Under the pieces are notes generated by a model. It was given only the letters and a program-made list of their open reading frames with translations. It was not told the origin of the DNA and searched no databases. Shown piece by piece: positions 1-6,388 of a stretch of 7,740 bases of DNA. How positions within the stretch are numbered: the first letter of the stretch is position 1; each line of letters opens with the position of its first letter. Location: assembly GCA_946403545.1 (NCBI GenBank), contig CAMJAG010000050.1, forward strand, positions 1-7,740, read 5' to 3'. Both the position numbers and the translations under genes were made by a program. This DNA is from an uncultured Caryophanales bacterium. GTDB lineage: Bacteria; Bacillota_I; Bacilli_A; RFN20; CAG-826.

Positions 1-190
1 CACTATTATCAATAGGTTTCTCTTGTTCTACTATTTTAGGAGTTTGAGCTTCTTGAGTTTTATCTTCTAAATATATGTTTAAAGCAAGGTTAATATCACC
101 ATTTGCTTTTTCTATATATTTTTTACTTTCTAAAACACTTTCTCCAGTTTTCTTCTGGAAGAGTGCAATTTTATCCGCTAATTCAGACAT
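1..190 (-). CDS. UBA/TS-N-like domain protein, partial (C-terminus beyond left edge)
   Basis: The minus strand is open from an ATG at 190 to the window edge, giving 63 visible residues. It begins MSELADKIALFQKKTGESVL and continues with KKYIEKANGDINLAL. This matches the start of the neighbouring gene (MSELLDNILKVQEATG...KKYLEQADGDIDLAI), so the two are paralogues. The shared pattern TG-x4-E-x-KK-Y-x-E-x-A-x-GDI-x-LA resembles the UBA/TS-N domain at the N-terminus of elongation factor Ts. The domain is followed by a charged, Gln/Glu-rich linker (visible residues about 44-63). The upstream gene ends at 192, leaving a 1-nt gap. The ribosome binding site AAGGA (198-202) lies inside the last codons of that gene with a 7-nt spacer, so the pair is probably cotranscribed and translationally coupled. 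Whether membrane segments follow cannot be seen. Function unknown. Confidence 0.8.
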   Translation of the reverse strand, partial: MSELADKIALFQKKTGESVLESKKYIEKANGDINLALNIYLEDKTQEAQTPKIVEQEKPIDNS

Positions 191-191
191 A

Positions 192-980
192 TTAATATCC
201 TTGGTAATGGTTTGTTGGTGCTGCACCAAAGTTTGGTAATACACCTGCAACTGCAACAGAGATAGCAGCAAGGATACCAAAAACACCAGCACCAATAGCA
301 CCAGCGCCAAGGTCACATCCTCTACCATAATCTCCAGTAATTTGAACTGCAAAGAAACAAATGATACCAGCGACAAGAGCAAGAGCAGCAAAAGCAATTC
401 CACCCATATTTCTTCTATGAGCACTAGGCAAAGATGTTAAAGAACCAATTAATGCTGCAACATAGAAAAAGATAGGTACTAATAAAACAAAGATAGATGG
501 ATTGTCTTTGGTAGCATCTTGATTAGCCAATAATCCAAAGCCTGTTGCATGTGCAGTAGCACCCCAGATTGTGAAACTAATGAAATCTAAAAAGAACATC
601 ATTATTGCTGCAAAAGAAAAAGCCGCTGCAGTACCATATAAACTCATTCTTATTATCTTCATCGTTTTAGCACTTTGTTGTGGATTTCTTGGACGAGGTT
701 GATATGGTTGTTGATAAGGACCATAACCTTGTGGGCCATATGGTTGTTGATAAGGTTGTGGTTGAGGACCATATTGAGGTTGTTGATATTGTGGTTGTGG
801 ACCATATTGAGGTTGTGGAGCAGGAGCAGGTTGAGCTTTTGGTTTAGCCATATCTTCTTTAGCAATCATGATAGCTAAATCAATATCTCCATCTGCTTGT
901 TCTAAATACTTTTTACCTTCTAAAACAGTACAACCAGTAGCTTCTTGTACTTTTAAAATATTGTCTAAGAGTTCTGACAT
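192..980 (-). CDS. UBA/TS-N-like domain membrane protein with Pro/Gln/Tyr-rich linker
   Basis: A 262-residue protein of unknown function with three visible parts. Residues about 5-44 form a helical UBA-like module; the run V-Q-E-A-T-G, then E-x-KK-x-L-x-x-A-x-GDI-x-x-AI, follows the N-terminal TS-N pattern of elongation factor Ts. Residues about 50-102 are a low-complexity linker built from repeated PQYGPQ and YQQPYGP blocks. Residues about 108-136, 162-184, 192-213 and 225-248 are four hydrophobic segments that look membrane-spanning. There is no signal peptide, so the UBA-like part is probably cytoplasmic. The start is supported by AAAGGAGA about 9 nt upstream of the ATG. A shorter paralogous start lies 1 nt beyond its stop. 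The UBA-like domain might bind a protein partner, but that is inference. It is unlikely to be a translation factor, because the EF-Ts core is absent. Confidence 0.85.
   Translation of the reverse strand: MSELLDNILKVQEATGCTVLEGKKYLEQADGDIDLAIMIAKEDMAKPKAQPAPAPQPQYGPQPQYQQPQYGPQPQPYQQPYGPQGYGPYQQPYQPRPRNPQQSAKTMKIIRMSLYGTAAAFSFAAIMMFFLDFISFTIWGATAHATGFGLLANQDATKDNPSIFVLLVPIFFYVAALIGSLTSLPSAHRRNMGGIAFAALALVAGIICFFAVQITGDYGRGCDLGAGAIGAGVFGILAAISVAVAGVLPNFGAAPTNHYQGY
702..816. repeat. Short tandem repeats encoding the Pro/Gln/Tyr linker
   Basis: Two exact 18-bp direct repeat pairs lie inside the membrane protein gene. ATATGGTTGTTGATAAGG occurs at 702-719 and 738-755 (36-bp spacing). GGACCATATTGAGGTTGT occurs at 766-783 and 799-816 (33-bp spacing). 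Both spacings are multiples of three, so gain or loss of a unit keeps the frame and only changes linker length. The repeats encode blocks such as QQPYGP and PQYGPQ on the minus strand. Confidence 0.8.
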
Positions 981-1007
981 AATGAGTTATCTCCTTTGTT
1001 ATAGAAC

Positions 1008-1037
1008 AATATACATATTTCTCTCAAACTATGTAAA
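1008..1037 (-). promoter_or_regulatory. Candidate sigma-70-type promoter for the UBA-like membrane protein genes
   Basis: On the minus strand TTTACA (1032-1037) is followed after 18 nt by TATATT (1008-1013), ahead of the ribosome binding site and the ATG at 980. A short AT-rich dyad, AATAT-AC-ATATT (1008-1019), overlaps the -10. The hexamers match the housekeeping consensus reasonably, but in AT-rich DNA such matches arise by chance, so this is tentative. Confidence 0.45.
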
Positions 1038-1071
1038 TTCTTTAAAAACATTGTAAAAGAATTACTCTTTC

Positions 1072-1102
1072 CTAACAAGGAGGTTATAACCTCGCTTTTT
1101 AG
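1072..1102 (-). terminator. Hairpin between the solute-binding protein gene and the UBA-like gene, possible terminator
   Basis: A perfect 14-bp palindrome, GAGGTTATAACCTC (1080-1093), sits inside a longer imperfect inverted repeat. The arm CTAACAAG (1072-1079) pairs with CTTTTTAG (1095-1102), with one mismatch and a one-base bulge at 1094. On the minus strand, downstream of the lipoprotein gene, the stem is followed by a weak T-rich stretch (CTTGTT). On the plus strand it is followed by GCTTTTT, a better tract, but no plus-strand gene leads into it. It may terminate both ways, or act as a leader structure or operator. Confidence 0.4.
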
Positions 1103-1110
1103 CATAGTGA

Positions 1111-1132
1111 AAGAAACATCTTTGATGTTTTT
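1111..1132 (-). terminator. Second AT-rich hairpin downstream of the solute-binding protein gene
   Basis: AAACATC (1114-1120) and GATGTTT (1124-1130) form a perfect 7-bp stem with a 3-nt loop, extendable by a G-T and an A-T pair. On the minus strand the stem is followed by CTTTC. It lies about 35 nt past the stop of the lipoprotein gene, which is the right place for a terminator, but the stem is AT-rich and the T-tract is short, so it would be weak alone. Confidence 0.35.
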
Positions 1133-1165
1133 AACCTAACAACATTTTTAAATTTACATTAGTTT

Positions 1166-2446
1166 TTATTCAAGGTTTCCATAGTTAGCTATTGCATCAT
1201 CTACTGACATATTTTTAAGACATACAGCAGTGCCTGCTTTTCTAACTTGTTTATCAGCAGCGTCTGATAATCCTATTTGAGAAGGAATGATAATATGATC
1301 TTCTTTAATCTTTCCAAAAGCAGAATAGATATTATCAAACGTCATATCTTTACTTGGAGTAATCATTCTCTTAGCTTTAGCCATTCTATTAAGTCTTTTG
1401 GAAGAGATTAAGAATCTCATAAATTCATTAGCGAGATTTAGATTCATAGAATTCTTATTAATAGAGAAACATAAATCCACTGTGTTATAGAAGTATCCAC
1501 CTTGTGCAGTAGATGGGACTGGATGGAAACTATATTTAAATGGATTCTTAGTGAATGCTTCAGATTGACTTTCTCTTTTCTCTGTACCAGATACTGTGCC
1601 ACCTTTAGCAAGCATCATAGCGACATCACCTTCATAGAATCTTTTAATTGTCTTATCATAGTCATCTGCAATATTTGTAGTGCATTCATTTACATCTACA
1701 TATCCTTTAGACATAAAGTCTTTAGCGAGCTCTAAAGAACTTCTCATATTCTCTCCTGCTCCTATAGACATTTTATTAAGAGCGTCTACTTTATCAGGAT
1801 TATTTAATAATGTTCCACAGAAATGAGGGAAATATAAAGGATACATAACCATACTTTCATGTCCTAGCATTGGATATATCTTTTTATCTGTAACGTTTTT
1901 AAATGCAGCACATGCAGTTTTTAACTCTTCATATGTAGTAGGTATTTTTACATTATATTTCTTAAATAGATTTTCATTTACTAACATTCCATAGGATGTT
2001 GTAAACACTGGGAAATATGGTACTTTACCATTCTTATCTTTATATAAAAGACCTTCTCTAACACAATCTAAATCAAATTCAAAACCTATGTTTTTCGCGG
2101 ATAAATCTTCTGTATAAGAATCTAATTTATCAAAATCTAATGTAGAGTATGTAAAGAAGATATCTGGTGGAGTATCTCCATTTAACGCTAACTCGATATT
2201 CTTTTTATGGTCTTTATCATATTCATAATTTAATTGAATATTAGGATATATCTTATTGAAGTTATGGAATTCATCTGTAAGCGCTTCAAAGTTTTCATAA
2301 TGCCCTCTAACAGTGACTTTACCTTCTACTCTAGAATCTAATCTACGTTTAAAGTCATTATCATTGTTATCAGCAGACCCACCACACGCTGAAAGAGAGA
2401 TAATACTAACACTTAGTAATGCAAAAAGATGTTTTTTCATACCCAT
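1166..2446 (-). CDS. Extracellular solute-binding lipoprotein (ABC-importer type, probably sugar)
   Basis: A 426-residue protein that would be anchored to the outer face of the membrane and bind a small molecule, probably a carbohydrate. Residues 1-21 form a lipoprotein signal: MGMKK, a hydrophobic core, then the lipobox L-S-A-C with lipidated Cys21, followed by GGSADNN. The mature part has the order usual for family 1 solute-binding proteins: an early strand (VTVRGHYENFEALTDEF), PDIFFTYS, the segment YGMLVNENLFKKYNVKIPTT, and a late FYEGDVAMMLAKGG. The length fits the family. The frame is open 15 codons further upstream, but 2446 is preferred: AGGAG lies 7 nt before it and the signal peptide begins there. 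No permease or ATPase gene is adjacent, so the importer genes are elsewhere or the protein serves as a sensor partner for the divergent kinase. The ligand cannot be read from sequence. Confidence 0.88.
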   Translation of the reverse strand: MGMKKHLFALLSVSIISLSACGGSADNNDNDFKRRLDSRVEGKVTVRGHYENFEALTDEFHNFNKIYPNIQLNYEYDKDHKKNIELALNGDTPPDIFFTYSTLDFDKLDSYTEDLSAKNIGFEFDLDCVREGLLYKDKNGKVPYFPVFTTSYGMLVNENLFKKYNVKIPTTYEELKTACAAFKNVTDKKIYPMLGHESMVMYPLYFPHFCGTLLNNPDKVDALNKMSIGAGENMRSSLELAKDFMSKGYVDVNECTTNIADDYDKTIKRFYEGDVAMMLAKGGTVSGTEKRESQSEAFTKNPFKYSFHPVPSTAQGGYFYNTVDLCFSINKNSMNLNLANEFMRFLISSKRLNRMAKAKRMITPSKDMTFDNIYSAFGKIKEDHIIIPSQIGLSDAADKQVRKAGTAVCLKNMSVDDAIANYGNLE

Positions 2447-2453
2447 ATTTGTT

Positions 2454-2458
2454 CTCCT
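2454..2458 (-). promoter_or_regulatory. Ribosome binding site that fixes the lipoprotein start
   Basis: AGGAG on the minus strand, 7 nt before the ATG at 2446. The open frame extends to an ATG at 2491, but no such site precedes that codon and it would put 15 polar residues before the lipoprotein signal. Confidence 0.8.
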
Positions 2459-2479
2459 AAAAGTTATCAACCTACTTTT

Positions 2480-2508
2480 ATGATATAACAAATATATCTT
2501 TTACTAAA
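2480..2508 (-). promoter_or_regulatory. Candidate promoter for the solute-binding lipoprotein gene
   Basis: On the minus strand TTTAGT (2503-2508) is separated by 17 nt from TATCAT (2480-2485), about 35 nt upstream of the ATG at 2446. Spacing is ideal and each hexamer has about four consensus bases. The DNA is very AT-rich, so confidence is moderate. Confidence 0.45.
2482..2498. promoter_or_regulatory. Inverted repeat in the divergent promoter region, possible operator
   Basis: GATATA (2482-2487) and TATATC (2493-2498) are perfect inverted arms with a 5-nt spacer. The dyad overlaps the -10 edge and spacer of the candidate lipoprotein promoter and lies about 18 bp upstream of the candidate kinase extended -10. 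A factor binding here could affect both directions. Its low sequence complexity means it could be chance. Confidence 0.3.
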
Positions 2509-2515
2509 GAAAAGA

Positions 2516-2524
2516 TGCTAAAAT
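2516..2524 (+). promoter_or_regulatory. Extended -10 promoter for the kinase operon, placed for a leaderless transcript
   Basis: TGCTAAAAT matches the extended -10 form TGnTAtaAT. Transcription would be expected to begin about 7 nt past its last base, at 2531-2532, which is the first base of the kinase ATG. No Shine-Dalgarno is present before that ATG, and an in-frame TGA ends at 2531, so translation cannot start further upstream in this frame. I see no good -35 at 16-18 nt, which extended -10 promoters can do without. Confidence 0.4.
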
Positions 2525-2531
2525 AAATTGA

Positions 2532-4676
2532 ATGAACAGACAATCAAAAACTAGAACATTTAATTTTGTCATTGTTTTAATAAACATTATTTTCGTAGTG
2601 GCTTTATTTGTAACTGAATGGCAATACATTCGTTTATCAAATAATAGAACTAGAAGTAATAATCTAGATAACTTTATAAACACTAATGTCGCATTAGCGA
2701 ACACTACTAAAACATATTTAGATGGAGAAAGTCATTTATGTAGATCTTGGGCTCAACATCTAAATAATGATGTAGGCAGTATTGAAGAGGCTGTAGATTT
2801 TGTTAAAGGTAGTATCGTAGATAAGAATGTTATGGGACATGTTATCTATAAAGATACATGGCAAGGATATTCCACTAGAAGTAACGCTAGTGATGAAACA
2901 AACTTTACTGTTAACTACTCTTCTTTAAAGAATGATTTATTTGATTTAGATAAAGAAGGCATGAAAATCACTCCTTCTTATATAAATCCTATTAATGGTA
3001 GTAGATCACTTGCGTTCTACACCGAAATAAAACTTACTGATCCTAATGACGCTACGCAAAAGGTAGATGGATACTTACTACGTGTTGTTTTACTTCAAAA
3101 TTTCAAAACTAAATGGACATTCCCTAGAGGTAGTTTTGAACATTTAGAAGTATCTATTATCGATGAACAAGGAAGTTATATTATCGCTGATACTGATTTT
3201 ACAGGTAATAACTTCTTTGAATTTTATAAATCATATAATCCTTCCTCTACATCTCAAATAGATACTTTAAAACAAGAGGTAACTCATAACAGTGGTTATC
3301 TCACTATGAAGAATTCTTATAAAGAAGATTGTTATATTGCATATTCTCCTATAACCACTAGTGACAATTGGAATTGGACTATTATTACATATACTTCTGC
3401 TAATGATATTAATGATGTTCATTTGAACTGGTTTGTTATTCTTCTTTTAGCGATAGGTTTAGGAGCTTTATTTGGTTTTGACTTAGTAGTGTTCCTATTA
3501 TTATCAAAGAACTTAAAGATAACCGCTAAAGAAGCAAAGAGTGCTTCTAAAGCTAAGACTGATTTCTTATCTACTATGTCTCATGATATTAGAACTCCTA
3601 TGAATGCAATCGTGGGATTAACCACTATTGCTAAAGAAGATAAGAATAATCCAGCATCTACCCAAGATGCATTAAATAAAATTGAACAAGCAAGTAGTCA
3701 CTTACTTACTTTAATTAATGACATCTTGGATATCTCTAAAATTGAAAGTGGAAAACTAAGTATTAATCCTATATCTTTCTCTATTAAAGAGTTATTCGAT
3801 ACCTTAGTGAATATTATGCATCCAAGTGTATCTGCGAAAAACATAAAGTTAACCTATAATGAACATGATTTAAAAGAAGAATGGTTGTTCGCAGATAAAC
3901 TTAGATTAAATCAAATATTTACTAACTTAACTAGTAACGCAATTAAATATACCGAACCTAATGGAAGTATTGATATAGATACTTACGAATTAGAGAGTGA
4001 TAAACCTAATTCAGTTAAACTTGTATACAAGATTAAAGACACTGGTATAGGTATGTCGGAAGAATACCTAACCAGACTGTATCAGCCATTCTCTAGAGCT
4101 ACTGATTCTAGAGTGAATAATATTCAAGGTACTGGTTTAGGATTAGCGATTACTAAACAAATGGTAGATCTAATGGGAGGCTCTATAGAATGTCAAAGTG
4201 AATTAGGTAAAGGCACTACTTTTACTGTATCTATTGATATACCTATAGATGTTAATAAAGAAGAAAGTAAAGAAGTTAATACTCATGAGAAAGTAGATTT
4301 ATCTGGTATTAATGTCTTAGTAGTAGAAGATAATGAAATTAACTGGGAAGTTATATCTACTTTATTAGATATGCATGGTATATCTTCTGAAAGAGCAGAG
4401 AATGGTAAAGTAGCGGTAGACCTTGTATCTAATAAAGATAATGAGAATAGATATGATTTAATCTTTATGGATATTCAAATGCCTGTAATGAATGGATTAG
4501 ACGCTACTAGAGAGATAAGAAAACTAGGTAATAATATTCCTATTATCGCTATGACAGCGGATGCATTCTCTGAGAATATTACTGAATGTTTAAATGCTGG
4601 TATGAATGGTCATATAGCTAAACCTATTGATATTAATATAGTGCTTAATGAGATTAAGAAGATTAAGAGTAAATAA
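2532..4676 (+). CDS. Membrane hybrid sensor histidine kinase with C-terminal receiver
   Basis: A 714-residue signal receptor. Residues 11-30 are a membrane segment. Residues about 35-295 form an extracellular sensor that looks dCache-like (strand pattern around 205-220 with IIDEQGSYIIAD, ending SDNWNWTIITYT). Residues 299-325 are the second membrane segment. HisKA spans about 341-407 with phosphoacceptor His351 in MSHDIRTPMNAIVG. The ATPase domain spans about 452-572: N-box NQIFTNLTSNAIKY, G1 DTGIGMS (503-509), G2 GTGLGLAI (533-540). A receiver spans about 593-712 with acidic pair Glu599/Asp600, phosphoacceptor Asp647 in MDIQMP, Thr675 and Lys697. All expected catalytic residues are present. 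It lacks an HPt domain, which is supplied by the third gene of the operon. The next gene starts 14 nt after its stop. No Shine-Dalgarno precedes the ATG. The ligand is unknown; the divergent solute-binding lipoprotein may deliver it. Confidence 0.93.
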   Translation: MNRQSKTRTFNFVIVLINIIFVVALFVTEWQYIRLSNNRTRSNNLDNFINTNVALANTTKTYLDGESHLCRSWAQHLNNDVGSIEEAVDFVKGSIVDKNVMGHVIYKDTWQGYSTRSNASDETNFTVNYSSLKNDLFDLDKEGMKITPSYINPINGSRSLAFYTEIKLTDPNDATQKVDGYLLRVVLLQNFKTKWTFPRGSFEHLEVSIIDEQGSYIIADTDFTGNNFFEFYKSYNPSSTSQIDTLKQEVTHNSGYLTMKNSYKEDCYIAYSPITTSDNWNWTIITYTSANDINDVHLNWFVILLLAIGLGALFGFDLVVFLLLSKNLKITAKEAKSASKAKTDFLSTMSHDIRTPMNAIVGLTTIAKEDKNNPASTQDALNKIEQASSHLLTLINDILDISKIESGKLSINPISFSIKELFDTLVNIMHPSVSAKNIKLTYNEHDLKEEWLFADKLRLNQIFTNLTSNAIKYTEPNGSIDIDTYELESDKPNSVKLVYKIKDTGIGMSEEYLTRLYQPFSRATDSRVNNIQGTGLGLAITKQMVDLMGGSIECQSELGKGTTFTVSIDIPIDVNKEESKEVNTHEKVDLSGINVLVVEDNEINWEVISTLLDMHGISSERAENGKVAVDLVSNKDNENRYDLIFMDIQMPVMNGLDATREIRKLGNNIPIIAMTADAFSENITECLNAGMNGHIAKPIDINIVLNEIKKIKSK

Positions 4677-4690
4677 AGGAGAGTTAACTT

Positions 4691-6388
4691 ATGGATAACA
4701 ATAAGAGAGAAAGAGAAATACAAGCTAGACGAACTCTTTTAATCGCTGATGATGATGAAATCAGTGGCGATATACTTTCCTCATTTTTCGAAGATAAATA
4801 TGACATATTAAGAGCGTTTAATGGTAAACAAGCTCTTGATATTATTAATTCTCATATAGACACTATCGATTTAGTGTTACTTGATATCTTTATGCCAGAA
4901 TTAGATGGTTTTGCAGTTTTAAGAGAAAGACAAAATAACTCCAAAATTAAAAAGATACCTGTCATAGTTATGACTGGTGAAGGTGATGTAGAAAGAGAAT
5001 GTTTTAAATTAGGAGTTAATGACTTTATTAAGAAACCATTCTCTAATCCTGAAATCATTATCGCTAGAGTAGAGAGAATGATAGAACTCTATGAAGATAG
5101 AAGTATTATTAAGACTGTTAAAGTAGAAAAGCTCACTAATCTATATTCGTTTGATTTCTTTAAAAAATTCTGTAATCAATTTGATGTAGCGGAACCTAAA
5201 GTCGCTAAAGACTTACTATCTATTAACATCACTAGATTTAGATTAATTAATGAATTATATGGTAGAGACTTCTCTGATGAAGTTTTAAAGAATATAGCAA
5301 GTTTCCTTAAGGAATATGTTAATAAAAATAAAGGATTTGCGTGTCATACAGGCGCTGGAGACTTCTTATTGTATACAAGACATATGGAAGATCTAGATTC
5401 CTTTATTTATGAGTTACATGAACACTTAGAAAAACTAGTTGTCCCTACTAGTGTTCATTTACATGTTGGTATCTATCCTAATGTAGATCCTAAATTAGAT
5501 AAAGATATAGTTATCGGAAGAGCGGTTAGTTTTGCTCAAAGTATTCAAAGTGATTCTGATGTCTATTCTATTTATGATGAAAAGACAGAACAAAAAGCCC
5601 TCTTTGAAGAAGAACTCATTAATGACTTTAAGAAAGGTCTCAAGAACAGAGAATTTAAAGTATTCTATCAGCCTAAATATTCTATCCAAGGAGATAAGAA
5701 TACATTAAGTAGTTGTGAGGCACTGATTAGATGGATACATCCAAAACATGGAATGGTATCTCCAGGAGTGTTTATTCCACTATTTGAGACTAATGGATTT
5801 ATTCAACTATTAGATAGATATGTATTTGAAGAAGTTGCAAAGCAACAAGCTATATGGAAAGAAAAATATGGAATCTATATTCCTGTATCAGTAAATGTCT
5901 CTAGAGTAGATGTCCATAATCCTAACTTAGAAAAAGAAATCTTAGAGGCAGTTGATAGTCAACATGTTCCTCATGATAAATTCTATTTAGAAATTACTGA
6001 AAGCGCTTATTCTCAAGATAAACAAGATATTCTTAATCTAGTTAATTCATTAAGAGATAAAGGCTTCTTAATTGAAATAGACGACTTTGGAAGTGGTTAT
6101 TCATCATTAAATGTTATGTCTGAATTACCTTTTGATGTATTAAAGATTGATATGGTATTTATGAGAAAAAGTGATGAATATCCAATGAATAAAGATATTG
6201 TCAAAATGATATTAGCGTTATGTAAACACTTTAATGTCACTAGTGTTTGTGAAGGTGTTGAAACTGAAGAACATTACAAGTTCTTAAAAGAAAATGGTTG
6301 TGATGTTATTCAAGGATATTACTTCTCTAAACCTTTACCGGTAGATGACTTTAGTAAACTAATCGAAAAGGAATTTGGATTATGTTAG
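4691..6388 (+). CDS. Response regulator with degenerate GGDEF and intact EAL (c-di-GMP phosphodiesterase)
   Basis: A 565-residue cytoplasmic protein predicted to hydrolyse cyclic-di-GMP under phosphorylation control. The receiver (about 15-130) has acidic residues Asp20-22, phosphoacceptor Asp65 in LLDIFMPELDG, Thr95 and Lys115. Residues about 145-300 are a GGDEF fold, but the signature reads GAGDF (221-225) and no RxxD inhibitory site precedes it, so cyclase activity is unlikely. The EAL domain (about 305-560) keeps the family's key residues: Glu343 in EALIRW, Asn402, Glu434 in LEITES, Asp464/Asp465 in DDFGSGYSS, Lys485 in LKID, Glu521 and Glu524 in EGVE, Gln541 in QGYYFSKP. It should therefore be an active phosphodiesterase. 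AAAGGAG overlapping the kinase stop, 9 nt before the ATG, supports the start. Operon position makes its receiver the likely final phosphate acceptor. Confidence 0.93.
   Translation: MDNNKREREIQARRTLLIADDDEISGDILSSFFEDKYDILRAFNGKQALDIINSHIDTIDLVLLDIFMPELDGFAVLRERQNNSKIKKIPVIVMTGEGDVERECFKLGVNDFIKKPFSNPEIIIARVERMIELYEDRSIIKTVKVEKLTNLYSFDFFKKFCNQFDVAEPKVAKDLLSINITRFRLINELYGRDFSDEVLKNIASFLKEYVNKNKGFACHTGAGDFLLYTRHMEDLDSFIYELHEHLEKLVVPTSVHLHVGIYPNVDPKLDKDIVIGRAVSFAQSIQSDSDVYSIYDEKTEQKALFEEELINDFKKGLKNREFKVFYQPKYSIQGDKNTLSSCEALIRWIHPKHGMVSPGVFIPLFETNGFIQLLDRYVFEEVAKQQAIWKEKYGIYIPVSVNVSRVDVHNPNLEKEILEAVDSQHVPHDKFYLEITESAYSQDKQDILNLVNSLRDKGFLIEIDDFGSGYSSLNVMSELPFDVLKIDMVFMRKSDEYPMNKDIVKMILALCKHFNVTSVCEGVETEEHYKFLKENGCDVIQGYYFSKPLPVDDFSKLIEKEFGLC

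Noticed and set aside
702..816. Repeats as a possible CRISPR array
   Set aside because: The repeats are 18 bp, do not alternate with unique spacers of constant length, and encode an in-frame protein linker.
659..878. Open frames on both strands across the linker repeat region (including 675-878 plus and 659-865 minus)
   Set aside because: They are low-complexity mirror translations of the repeat in the membrane protein gene, with no ribosome binding site and no recognisable domain.
868..1056. Small plus-strand open frame across the start of the membrane protein gene
   Set aside because: It is antisense to the UBA-like domain and the promoter, has no ribosome binding site and shows no protein-like composition.
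981..1165. Possible riboswitch or T-box leader for the UBA-like gene
   Set aside because: Two hairpins are present, but I see no known conserved core, and the promoter candidate at 1008-1037 lies downstream of them, which would exclude them from the transcript.
2447..2491. Upstream in-frame ATG at 2491 as the start of the solute-binding protein
   Set aside because: It would place 15 polar residues before the lipoprotein signal and has no ribosome binding site, whereas the ATG at 2446 has AGGAG 7 nt upstream.
2504..2704. Small minus-strand open frame opposite the kinase N-terminus
   Set aside because: Its hydrophobic content mirrors the kinase membrane segment on the other strand, and it has no supported start.
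5141..5600. Active diguanylate cyclase activity from the GGDEF-like region
   Set aside because: The signature is GAGDF, with the catalytic positions altered, so synthesis of c-di-GMP is unlikely.
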